The notes: generated from the letters alone by a model not told the origin. A stretch of 9,293 nucleotides of DNA from Lachnospiraceae bacterium UBA3711 (GCA_002371345.1 DFHY01000122.1:1-9293); one strand, 5' to 3'. Shown: positions 1-7,130, counted from the stretch's first letter. A program made the numbers and translations.

Positions 1-16
1 TGTTTCTCCATTGTAT

Positions 17-2110
17 CTATCTGTATCCTTCGTTTGTTTTCCTGCCAATCAGAACCATGGTGCTTCTTGACATAAGGGTTACACTGCCTGAAGCTTCCGG
101 ATGGCGGTTGTGTTTCATATCCGCCGAGTACGCGTAGACAGACCACCTGAAGCCCTCCGGCAGAACCGGAAGCTCCAGTGTATGATCTTCCCAGTGCGAA
201 TTCACGGCGCAGTATATGAAGCAGTCATCCTTAGTGCCGAAATCCTCAGCAGGCTCGGCGTACATGAAGCCGAATGTAAGAAACGGCTGCCACATGTCAA
301 GCTGCCATGCTCGTTCGCCATGGAAGGAAAGCTCGGGATACCCGCTCCTGTTAACGTCCGTATAGTAGCTGCTCCTGCGAAGAACAGGATGAGCGGCGCG
401 AAGATGGATCATGGCTTTGAAGAACTCATGAACATCGGCGTGAAGCTTCAGGTCTTTCCAGTTGAGCCATGATATGGGTGAGTCCTGACAGTACACGTTA
501 TTATTCCCGCCCTGTGAGTTGCGGAATTCGTCACCGGAGAGCATCATGGGAGTTCCCCTGCCGAGCATCAGCAGGGCGAAAGCGTTCTTGACCTGCCTGT
601 TCCGGAGCGCCTCCACAGCCGGGTCGTCTGTGGGGCCTTCCGCTCCGCAGTTCCAGCTTATATTGTTGTCTATGCCGTCACGGTTATCCTCGCCGTTGTC
701 CATGTTGTGCTTTGAGTCATATGATACCAGGTCATTCAGAGTGAAACCGTCATGGCAGGTGATAAAATTGATAGTGGGGTGTTCCTTGCGGCTTACGTAG
801 ATGTCAGGCGAACCCTGGAGCCTGTACACAAGCTCAGGCCCAAGATCAGCGTCGCTCTTGATAAAATGCCTCACACAGTCCCGGAACTTCCCGTTCCAGT
901 CAGCCCACTTTTCCGGGGCGGGGAAGCTGCCTACCTGATAGAGTCCCGCTGCATCCCATGCCTCCGCGATCAGCTTCGTACGGCAGAGAATGGGATCATG
1001 AGCCAGGGTTTCGAGAAGAGGAGGGCTCTGCATCGGATTGCCCTTCTGGTCTCGGGACAGGATAGGAGCCTCATCAAACCTGAAGCCGTCAATATGGTAC
1101 TCGGAGACCCAGTATCTCAGGCAGTCAAGTATGTGCTCCCGGACAATCGCGTTGTTGCAGTTTACGGTATTGCCGCATCCGCTGTAATTGAGATATCCTC
1201 CGTTTGAATCCAGAAGATAGTAGGTACGGTTGTCAATTCCGCGGTAGTTGATGGTATGACCGTTCTCATCCTGCTCAGCGGTGTGATTGAATACGACGTC
1301 CAGTATCACTTCGATGCCGTTCTGGTGAAGCTTTTTCACCATATGCTTCATCTCGTCGGCAGCCAGCGCGTGTTTTCCGGACACGGCGTAAGCGGACTTG
1401 GGAGCGAAAAAGCCAAATGTGGAATAGCCCCAGTAATTGTACAGGCGCTTTCCGTTTACTATCCGGGTGTTTTCGAGCTCGTCGAATTCAAATACCGGAA
1501 GCAGCTCCACACAGTTCACTCCGAGATCCTTCAGATACGGAATCATCTCCACGACTCCGGTAAATGTTCCCTTGTGGTCGGCTTCACTGTCCTGGTCAAT
1601 GGTAAAGCCGCGTACATGCAGCTCGTATATAATGAGATCGGATATCGGAATCTCAAGGGGCTTGTCACCCTCCCAGGCGTAGTCCTCAAGGATGACGCGG
1701 CACCTTAACGGTCTTCTGCTGTCCGCGTCTTCCCCCCATATCTCTCTGCCGGAGATAAGCTTCGCGTAAGGGTCAAGAAGAGGGATGGAGGGATCAAAAC
1801 GGTAGCCGTTTTCCTTATCCATCTTTCCCTCGAAGCGGTATGTGTATTCCAGATCGTCGGGATCCTGGTCAAATACTATGATGGAATAGTTGCCCCCGAT
1901 CCTGTATGAATCCGGTATACGGATTCTCGCGTACGGCTCAGGACTATGTAAATGATAAAGCTCCAGTATGCATCCGGTTGCGTCTACCGAATTGATCGAG
2001 AAATTGATTTCGTTTTCTCCAAGGAGTGTAGCGCCCAGCGGAAATGGATGACCGTTGCAGCAATTGATTCCATCGATCTGCGTGACGCATGAATCGTCGA
2101 TTCGTCTCAT
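17..2110 (-). CDS. glgX: Glycogen debranching enzyme, GlgX/isoamylase type (GH13)
   Basis: Cytoplasmic alpha-1,6-glucosidase of the GH13 family that removes side chains from glycogen or related alpha-glucans; no signal peptide is seen. The 697-residue length is normal for GlgX/isoamylase. The N-terminal part (about 15-140) looks like a CBM48-type module, starting with the typical HPFPLGAT segment. The catalytic barrel follows, with the four GH13 regions visible: DVVFNH (271-276); DGFRFD with nucleophile D346; IAEAWD with general acid E383; and TCHDG with D454. YELHVRGFT (162-170) is also characteristic. All catalytic residues are intact. The ATG at 2110 keeps the whole CBM48 module but has only a weak Shine-Dalgarno, so the start is less sure than the body. 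It lies 104 nt downstream of the STAS gene on the same strand; cotranscription is possible. A bacterial isoamylase acting on imported glucan is the alternative. Confidence 0.87.
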   Translation of the reverse strand: MRRIDDSCVTQIDGINCCNGHPFPLGATLLGENEINFSINSVDATGCILELYHLHSPEPYARIRIPDSYRIGGNYSIIVFDQDPDDLEYTYRFEGKMDKENGYRFDPSIPLLDPYAKLISGREIWGEDADSRRPLRCRVILEDYAWEGDKPLEIPISDLIIYELHVRGFTIDQDSEADHKGTFTGVVEMIPYLKDLGVNCVELLPVFEFDELENTRIVNGKRLYNYWGYSTFGFFAPKSAYAVSGKHALAADEMKHMVKKLHQNGIEVILDVVFNHTAEQDENGHTINYRGIDNRTYYLLDSNGGYLNYSGCGNTVNCNNAIVREHILDCLRYWVSEYHIDGFRFDEAPILSRDQKGNPMQSPPLLETLAHDPILCRTKLIAEAWDAAGLYQVGSFPAPEKWADWNGKFRDCVRHFIKSDADLGPELVYRLQGSPDIYVSRKEHPTINFITCHDGFTLNDLVSYDSKHNMDNGEDNRDGIDNNISWNCGAEGPTDDPAVEALRNRQVKNAFALLMLGRGTPMMLSGDEFRNSQGGNNNVYCQDSPISWLNWKDLKLHADVHEFFKAMIHLRAAHPVLRRSSYYTDVNRSGYPELSFHGERAWQLDMWQPFLTFGFMYAEPAEDFGTKDDCFIYCAVNSHWEDHTLELPVLPEGFRWSVYAYSADMKHNRHPEASGSVTLMSRSTMVLIGRKTNEGYR

Positions 2111-2214
2111 CTCTGATATACCCCGTATACATTCCCGGATAATAACCTGTAACTATTCACCACTCCCGTTGCTCAGAACACTACGTGTTCCGGGGAGACT
2201 GAATAGAGTTACAA

Positions 2215-2514
2215 TTACTCTATGTTCAATATCTCATCGAATCCGGTCACCTCGAACAGCTCCATGATATCTTTGCTGACATTGATAATCTTCATTGACC
2301 CGTTGTTTTCTTTATCTTTCTGCATATGGAGGAGAATACGCAGCCCCGCGGAAGTGATGTAGTTGATCTTTTCCAGATCAACTACGATATCTTTGGCGTC
2401 AGCCAGAAGATCATCCAGCTGTCCCTCAAGCTCCACGGACGCGATCGTGTCGAGTTCTCCTTCAAAGGAAAAATATTTTACGCCGTTTTCTTCTCTTTGA
2501 TCAATGTTAAACAT
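2215..2514 (-). CDS. STAS-domain anti-sigma factor antagonist (SpoIIAA/RsbV-like)
   Basis: Small cytoplasmic protein of 99 residues, essentially one STAS domain. In this family an unphosphorylated antagonist binds an anti-sigma kinase (SpoIIAB/RsbW type) and frees a sigma factor; phosphorylation of a conserved serine switches it off. Here the segment NYITSAGLRILL matches the usual site (family form DSSGLGVLL), making S55 the probable phosphorylated serine; the first Ser/Asp positions of the family motif are replaced by I-T. The early part FEGELDT and the VVDLEKI strand also fit. I chose the ATG at 2514 because GGAGG lies 5 nt upstream; an in-frame TTG at 2526 overlaps that Shine-Dalgarno and is unlikely. 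No kinase, phosphatase or sigma gene is adjacent, so its partners must be elsewhere. The next gene on this strand is glgX. Confidence 0.85.
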   Translation of the reverse strand: MFNIDQREENGVKYFSFEGELDTIASVELEGQLDDLLADAKDIVVDLEKINYITSAGLRILLHMQKDKENNGSMKIINVSKDIMELFEVTGFDEILNIE

Positions 2515-2529
2515 ACTTGCCTCCAAATC

Positions 2530-2574
2530 GCCTCAGGTGTTATTATCTACTATGCCTCAGGTTTATTATCTACT
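2530..2574. repeat. Imperfect direct repeat, two copies of about 21 bp
   Basis: Copy 1 spans 2530-2551 and copy 2 spans 2554-2574. They share GCCTCAGGT followed by TTATTATCTACT and differ only by one inserted G in copy 1. The period is 24 bp. The pair lies just upstream of the STAS Shine-Dalgarno and reaches into the predicted -35 of the plus-strand promoter at 2573-2601. It may be a regulator binding site or simply a small duplication. Confidence 0.75.
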
Positions 2575-2601
2575 GAAATATCCTTCAATAAGTAGTATAA
2601 T
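2573..2601 (+). promoter_or_regulatory. Candidate promoter for the BIG2 protein gene
   Basis: CTGAAA (2573-2578, 4 of 6 to TTGACA) and a perfect TATAAT (2596-2601) are separated by 17 bp. Transcription would start near 2608, giving a leader of about 85 nt before the ATG at 2692. No start site has been measured. Confidence 0.6.
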
Positions 2602-2627
2602 ATATCGAATGGAAAAATTAAAGGCAA
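2599..2627 (-). promoter_or_regulatory. Candidate promoter for the STAS gene (and possibly glgX)
   Basis: Read on the minus strand, TTGCCT (2627-2622) and TATATT (2604-2599) are 17 bp apart. The -10 overlaps the -10 of the divergent plus-strand promoter. Transcription would begin near 2592 and include the direct repeat in the 5' leader. An alternative TATACT (2599-2594) exists, so exact placement is uncertain. Confidence 0.45.
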
Positions 2628-2691
2628 CTATTCGTCGCATTAATTGTCAGGGCTGCTTCGCATCCTGAGCTGTGTGCGGTCAGGTTAGCAT

Positions 2692-4329
2692 ATGTTAAGG
2701 AAAGAGAGGATAACTGCAGGCATGAGACAGACGGACAGATCAGGTAAAGCAAGATGGGGCGGACTTCTCACCATTTCATTTATTATGGTAATGATGCTGA
2801 TGCTGGCGTTTCCGATGGGAAGAGCGTTCGCGGCAAGGACAGATACCATAACTCTGTGGAGGGGCGAGTCCTATAAGATGAACGCGCTGTGGCCCGGAAA
2901 GATCACATGGAGTTCGAAGAACCCCAGGATCGCGACTGTGGACCGCAACGGTATGGTTAAGGGAGTAAGCAGCGGGACGGCTGTAATCCAGATATCAAAC
3001 GGCACCAATACGGAGCAGCGTACCGTAAGGGTCAACATTCCAAAGCTCAACAAATCAGGTATTAAGATTAAGGAAAACAGCACCTTTTCTCTGTCACTGG
3101 CGGGGCTGAGAGCGGACTGGTCGTCGAACAACAGGAAGGTGGCTGTGGTTTCAAACGCCGGAATTGTCACGGGCAAAAACCCGGGCAGCTGCATTATAAC
3201 CGCCAGATACCGCGGGTACAATTATACATGCAAAGTGACTGTCATTAAGGATACGACAATTAAGCGGCTTACTCTCAATAAGCTCGCCATGACACTGAGG
3301 GAAGGAAAGACCGCGAAGCTGAGTCTGTCGGTCGCTCCGTCAAAGCTTCAATATCTGGCAAAGACCGCGAAGTGGACTTCTACCAACAAAAAAGTCGCGA
3401 CTGTCAGCGGAGGTGTAGTCAAGGCAATCGATCCGGGAACCTGCACCATCACTGTGAAGCTTCAGAACATAACCATGGCATGCGCGGTTACTGTTCTGAA
3501 CAAGTATAAGATCACGAACGCGGCGGAGCTGTTCGACATGGACGGTGAGACCGGAAACTATTATCTCGCGAATGATATCAATATTTCCGGAAGCACGAAG
3601 AGGCTTAAGGCTATCCGCTGTGACCTGAACGGCAACGGCCACACAATCATAGTATCGGACCGGAGTACTCTGGCTGCGGGCAATTACGGTTTTATCCATA
3701 ATCTCAAGATCAGGGGCGGAGCTCTGACAGGAACCAATTTCGGTACGATCCAGGACTGCAATGTGTCAGGCAATATAACCATGACAAACAAGAATCAGGT
3801 TACGTACAGCATAGCGCTGGATAACAGGGGAACCATAGTCCGGTGCGACAATACGCGCAGCTTTAATGTGGTGAATACCGGTTTATCGGCTGATGACGCG
3901 TCGATTGGCGGAATCGTATTCCAGAACCGCGGAACAATAGATTCCTGTGCCAACAGATCAGCCATAAGGACCCACAGACCAGCGGCCGGAATTGCGGTTA
4001 TTAATAACGGAACCATCAGCAACTGCGTGAACAGCGCGTCCGTTAACGGGAAAAAGGGCTGTGGAATCACATTATCAAACTACGGAAGGCTGATTAACTG
4101 CCTCAATACCGGGAAAGTCGATTATGCCTTCTCTGCTCCGGGTAAGGACGGCATACGTCTTGACTGTTATTACCAGACAGGAATGTCATCAGATAAGCAG
4201 CCCGCGCAGGATGACAACACGAGGATCATTGCCGTCACGCCGGGAGCGGTGAAGAGCCCCGTTTCTTTCCCGACCTTTGATTTTGCCCTGGTCTGGAAGA
4301 TGACCCAGAACGGGCCGACTACAAGATAA
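2692..4329 (+). CDS. Secreted protein with three BIG2 Ig-like domains and a C-terminal repeat region
   Basis: A 545-residue exported protein of unknown precise role, probably extracellular or cell-surface. An N-terminal basic stretch and a hydrophobic segment (about 23-42) end in GRAFA, a likely signal peptidase I site after residue 47. Three BIG2-type domains follow at about 50-116, 122-185 and 189-269, each with the hallmark pattern of W(S/T)S..N..(I/V)A.V then G.V.(K/G) and a PG/SGT turn. From about 272 the chain changes to a repeat-rich region resembling GLUG or right-handed beta-helix proteins, with five N-x-G-(T/R)-(I/L)-x-x-C units at about 349, 378, 412, 438 and 463. No LPxTG sorting signal or C-terminal membrane anchor is visible. 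BIG2 domains are common in adhesins and surface proteins; that role is inferred. The start at 2692 has only a weak Shine-Dalgarno; the ATG at 2722 would also keep the signal peptide. metN begins 24 nt after the stop. Confidence 0.8.
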   Translation: MLRKERITAGMRQTDRSGKARWGGLLTISFIMVMMLMLAFPMGRAFAARTDTITLWRGESYKMNALWPGKITWSSKNPRIATVDRNGMVKGVSSGTAVIQISNGTNTEQRTVRVNIPKLNKSGIKIKENSTFSLSLAGLRADWSSNNRKVAVVSNAGIVTGKNPGSCIITARYRGYNYTCKVTVIKDTTIKRLTLNKLAMTLREGKTAKLSLSVAPSKLQYLAKTAKWTSTNKKVATVSGGVVKAIDPGTCTITVKLQNITMACAVTVLNKYKITNAAELFDMDGETGNYYLANDINISGSTKRLKAIRCDLNGNGHTIIVSDRSTLAAGNYGFIHNLKIRGGALTGTNFGTIQDCNVSGNITMTNKNQVTYSIALDNRGTIVRCDNTRSFNVVNTGLSADDASIGGIVFQNRGTIDSCANRSAIRTHRPAAGIAVINNGTISNCVNSASVNGKKGCGITLSNYGRLINCLNTGKVDYAFSAPGKDGIRLDCYYQTGMSSDKQPAQDDNTRIIAVTPGAVKSPVSFPTFDFALVWKMTQNGPTTR

Positions 4330-4353
4330 CGGCGCAGGAGGAAACAGATAGGT

Positions 4354-5376
4354 ATGAGTGAGATTGAAGTCAGGCACTTGTCAAAGACATTCACCCAGAA
4401 GGATCTGAAGGTGGATGCCCTGAGCGATATCAATATCAATATCGAGAAGGGCGATGTCTACGGGATCATCGGTATGTCAGGTGCCGGCAAGTCAACGCTT
4501 GTCCGCTGCCTGAACTATCTTGAGAGGCCGACTGACGGGCAGGTCATCGTCAGAGGCCAGGAGATGGGAGAACTCAGTGAGAAAGAGCTGAGGGAGGCGA
4601 GAATGAAGATCGCCATGATCTTTCAGTCTTTCAATCTGCTTCAGCAGAAGAATTCCATTGACAATATATCATTTCCGCTCAGGATACAGGGCAGGCCGAA
4701 GAAGGAAGCGAGAGAGAGGGCGAAGGAGCTGCTGAAGACCGTAGGCCTGTCAGACAAGGCGAAGAGCTATCCAAGCCAGCTGTCGGGCGGACAGCAGCAG
4801 AGAGTCGCGATCGCCAGAGCCCTTGCCTGCGATCCGGATATACTTCTGTGCGACGAGGCGACGAGCGCGCTTGATCCGCAGACGACGGATCAGATCCTGG
4901 ATCTGATCCGGCAGATCAATGAGGAACTGGGCATCACAGTTGTGATAATCACGCATCAGATGTCGGTTATTCAGAAGGTCTGCAACCGGGTCGCGATCAT
5001 CGAGAACGGTCATCTTGTCGAGGAGGGGAAGGTGGTCGATATCTTCAACCATCCGAAGTCCCGCGCGGCAAGAGAATTGATCCTGCGTGACGCTCACGGT
5101 GATAACCACGCGTTTATGGATCCTGTTGAGGAGATCACGGAGGGAAAGAAGATCAGGATCGTATTTACGGCCAACTCCGCGTTTGAGCCTGTAGTCTCTA
5201 ACATGATCCTCAAGTTCGGACAGCCTGTGAATATACTGAAGGCAAACACGAAGAATGTCGGCGGTGTGGCGAAGGGAGATATGATTCTTCAGCTTCCGGT
5301 GGACCGTAAGACACGCCTTGAGATGGAGGATTATCTCAAGGAGAGAGGACTTGAGATCGAGGAGGTGGAAGACTGA
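4354..5376 (+). CDS. metN: D/L-methionine ABC transporter ATP-binding protein MetN
   Basis: Cytoplasmic ATPase that drives MetI-mediated methionine uptake. At 340 residues it has the usual MetN length. The nucleotide-binding domain shows Walker A GMSGAGKST (40-48), the Q-loop Q91, the signature LSGGQ (143-147), Walker B ILLCDE with D167 and E168, and the switch histidine H201. The C-terminal part (about 265-338) matches the NIL domain, which in characterised MetN proteins binds methionine and shuts down transport when the cell is replete. The start follows a GGAGGA Shine-Dalgarno. The gene lies 24 nt after the BIG2 gene with no terminator seen between, and its TGA overlaps the metI ATG by one base. 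No SAM riboswitch is visible upstream. Other amino acids as substrate cannot be excluded, but NIL plus the MetQ neighbour make methionine the best call. Confidence 0.95.
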   Translation: MSEIEVRHLSKTFTQKDLKVDALSDININIEKGDVYGIIGMSGAGKSTLVRCLNYLERPTDGQVIVRGQEMGELSEKELREARMKIAMIFQSFNLLQQKNSIDNISFPLRIQGRPKKEARERAKELLKTVGLSDKAKSYPSQLSGGQQQRVAIARALACDPDILLCDEATSALDPQTTDQILDLIRQINEELGITVVIITHQMSVIQKVCNRVAIIENGHLVEEGKVVDIFNHPKSRAARELILRDAHGDNHAFMDPVEEITEGKKIRIVFTANSAFEPVVSNMILKFGQPVNILKANTKNVGGVAKGDMILQLPVDRKTRLEMEDYLKERGLEIEEVED

Positions 5377-6032
5377 TGAACAGCCAGACTATAGAGCTTC
5401 TCGCGAACGGGCTTGGCGAGACGGTTTACATGACGCTTGTATCCACACTCATCGGTTATGTGATAGGCCTGCCTGTGGGAATCCTTCTGACGGTAACCGA
5501 CAAGGAAGGCATCAGGCCGAACGCGTTTGTCTACAGGATAGTTGACGTGATAATCAATATCATGCGAAGCATTCCGTTCCTGATCCTGCTGATCCTGCTG
5601 ATCCCGTTCACCAGATTCCTGGTCGGAAAAAGCTACGGCACCACGGCAACTATCGTTCCGCTTGTGGTATCGGCAGCGCCGTATATCGCGCGTATGGTCG
5701 AGTCATCCCTGAAGGAGGTGGACTCGGGAGTTATCGAGGCGGCCCGCTCTATGGGCGCCAGCAATATGACTATCGTATTCAGGGTGCTTCTGGTTGAGGC
5801 GAAGACCTCGCTGATCGTCGGGGCGACCATCACACTCGGAACCATTCTCGGATATTCCGCGATGGCAGGAACCGTCGCCGGCGGAGGCCTGGGAGACATC
5901 GCCATCCAGTATGGCTATTACCGCTGGAAGACAGATATCATGCTGATAACCGTCGCGCTTCTTATCATTCTGTTCCAGATATTCCAGATGGTCGGGATGA
6001 AGATCGCGAGCGCCCTTGATCATCGAAAATAA
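5376..6032 (+). CDS. metI: Methionine ABC transporter permease MetI
   Basis: Integral membrane channel subunit of the methionine importer; two copies pair with two MetN. The 218 residues are typical. About five hydrophobic segments are seen (roughly 17-41, 56-84, 90-106, 142-167, 186-208). The conserved cytoplasmic coupling loop that docks into MetN is present as EAARSMGAS starting at E121. The region NIMRSIPFLILL (61-72) is characteristic of MetI. The ATG shares its A with the metN stop codon, a sign of translational coupling, with a GAGGAGG Shine-Dalgarno inside the metN end. A long hairpin follows 42 nt after the stop, so transcripts may partly end here before metQ. Confidence 0.95.
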   Translation: MNSQTIELLANGLGETVYMTLVSTLIGYVIGLPVGILLTVTDKEGIRPNAFVYRIVDVIINIMRSIPFLILLILLIPFTRFLVGKSYGTTATIVPLVVSAAPYIARMVESSLKEVDSGVIEAARSMGASNMTIVFRVLLVEAKTSLIVGATITLGTILGYSAMAGTVAGGGLGDIAIQYGYYRWKTDIMLITVALLIILFQIFQMVGMKIASALDHRK

Positions 6033-6074
6033 TAAGCTGTAGTCATCATAATATTTGAGAATACAGCAGACATC

Positions 6075-6114
6075 ATAATCCGTTATAGGCTGAACCTATA
6101 ACGGATTATAGTTT
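6075..6114 (+). terminator. Long hairpin after metI, terminator or attenuator
   Basis: Perfect 15-bp arms at 6075-6089 and 6095-6109 enclose a 5-nt loop. Only AG plus four T follow, a short T tract, so termination may be partial. It separates metNI from metQ and could lower read-through, with metQ supplied by its own promoter. Confidence 0.6.
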
Positions 6115-6139
6115 TCATGTATTATGTTTTTTGGAAAAG

Positions 6140-6164
6140 GTGTGATATCATCGTTGCATCACAC
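6140..6164 (+). promoter_or_regulatory. Candidate metQ promoter (extended -10) with overlapping dyad
   Basis: TGATATCAT at 6143-6151 is a good extended -10 (TGn plus TATCAT); no clear -35 is seen 16-18 bp upstream. An inverted repeat, GTGTGAT (6140-6146) and ATCACAC (6158-6164) with an 11-bp spacer, covers the -10 and the likely start site. It would suit a repressor operator. The spacing rules out a standard CRP site. Confidence 0.45.
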
Positions 6165-6213
6165 AGATTTCGGCCCCTTTGAGTACGCTGTATTTTCAGG
6201 GATGCCGTGCAGG

Positions 6214-6243
6214 ATGGCCTGTCATGCTTACAGAGCAGGCCAT
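6214..6243 (+). promoter_or_regulatory. Hairpin next to the metQ Shine-Dalgarno
   Basis: ATGGCCTG (6214-6221) pairs perfectly with CAGGCCAT (6236-6243) around a 14-nt loop. The very strong Shine-Dalgarno AGGAGGAGG (6249-6257) starts five bases later. The stem could protect the mRNA 5' end or tune translation. CCTGT (6218-6222) can alternatively pair with ACAGG (6247-6251), which would cover part of the Shine-Dalgarno. No function is shown. Confidence 0.4.
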
Positions 6244-6263
6244 GAAACAGGAGGAGGTTTGTT

Positions 6264-7130
6264 ATGAAGAAACAGGTTATTGCAGCTCTGCTCACAGGTG
6301 CGTTCGTTGCCGGCACGCTGCCGATGTGCGCTTTCGCTGATGACCTTGAGACGATCACAGTTGCGGCAACCGCGGCTCCGCACGCGGAGATTCTGGAGCA
6401 GGCGAAGCCGCTTCTGGAGGAGAAGGGTTATGACCTTGAGGTCGAGGTCTTCGCGGACTATGTGCTTCCGAATGATGTGGTTGAGTCCGGTGAGATGGAC
6501 GCCAACTACTTCCAGCACATCAACTATCTGAATTCCTTCAATGAGGAGCAGGGGACCCATCTGGTAGACGCAGGCGAGATTCATTATGAGCCGTTCGGCA
6601 TCTACGCGGGTCAGAAGGAGTCTCTGGACGATGTCGAGGACGGAGATACCGTTGGTGTTCCGAACGATACCACGAACGAGGCGAGAGCGCTTCTGCTGCT
6701 CGAGGCACAGGGATGGATCACCCTTGATCCGGATGCAGGGATCACAGCTACCCCTGAGGATATTACAGACAACCCCTACAACCTTGAGATCGAGCCCTTC
6801 GAGGCTGCTCAGGTCGCACGCCACATCGACGAGGTTTCCTATGTGGTTCTGAACGGAAACTACGCGCTCGAAGCCGGGCTGAACGCCGGAACTGACGCTC
6901 TTGCGGTTGAGTCAGCCGATTCAGACGCGATCCAGCAGTATGTGAATGTCATCGCCGTCAAGGAAGGCAATGAGGATGACGAGAAGATCCAGGCGCTGGT
7001 TGAGGTTCTCAAGAGCGACGAGATCAAGGAATTCATCGAGAGCGAATACTCAGGCGCTGTAGTCCCGTTCGAGGGAGAGGTTGAAGCGGCTGAGACAGAA
7101 GCCGGAGCGGTTGAGACAGAGGCTGAGTAA
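6264..7130 (+). CDS. metQ: Methionine-binding protein MetQ (NlpA family)
   Basis: Extracytoplasmic substrate-binding protein that hands methionine to MetNI. The 288-residue sequence follows the family closely: ITVAATAAPHAEILEQ (31-46), DANYFQHINYLNSFN (79-93), IHYEPFGIYAG (106-116), VPNDTTNEARALLLLE (132-147), and VLNGNYALEAGLN (195-207). The N-terminus is a signal peptide, but the lipobox normal for this family is missing. The only cysteine, C22, sits in LPMC, where P and M are poor at -2 and -1, while AFA before D26 is a good signal peptidase I site. The C-terminus has an unusual acidic repeated tail (about 273-288). The start has an AGGAGGAGG Shine-Dalgarno 6 nt away. The gene stands 231 nt after metI behind its own candidate promoter and ends in a strong terminator. 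Confidence 0.94.
   Translation: MKKQVIAALLTGAFVAGTLPMCAFADDLETITVAATAAPHAEILEQAKPLLEEKGYDLEVEVFADYVLPNDVVESGEMDANYFQHINYLNSFNEEQGTHLVDAGEIHYEPFGIYAGQKESLDDVEDGDTVGVPNDTTNEARALLLLEAQGWITLDPDAGITATPEDITDNPYNLEIEPFEAAQVARHIDEVSYVVLNGNYALEAGLNAGTDALAVESADSDAIQQYVNVIAVKEGNEDDEKIQALVEVLKSDEIKEFIESEYSGAVVPFEGEVEAAETEAGAVETEAE
7086..7126 (+). repeat. 21-bp tandem repeat coding the MetQ tail
   Basis: Two imperfect units, 7086-7106 and 7107-7126, share GCGG(C/T)TGAGACAGA(A/G)GC. They encode two seven-residue units, AAETEAG and AVETEAE, ending the protein. The differences are mostly silent or conservative, which suggests an older duplication. Confidence 0.7.

Noticed and set aside
752..1207. Long plus-strand ORFs across 101-1708
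   Set aside because: They lie opposite glgX, which has all its catalytic motifs on the minus strand; their translations show no family motifs and no Shine-Dalgarno.
2176..2190. LexA (SOS) box from GAAC...GTTC
   Set aside because: The Gram-positive LexA box needs 4 bp between GAAC and GTTC; here there are 7.
2515..2526. TTG start for the STAS protein
   Set aside because: The TTG overlaps the GGAGG that serves the ATG at 2514.
6141..6163. CRP-type site from TGTGA...TCACA
   Set aside because: Spacing is 13 bp instead of 6, and CRP regulation of this kind is not expected in this type of organism.
4330..6263. SAM (S-box) or T-box riboswitch controlling the methionine genes
   Set aside because: The gap before metN is only 24 nt and the metI-metQ gap lacks the conserved core sequences I would expect; only generic hairpins are visible.
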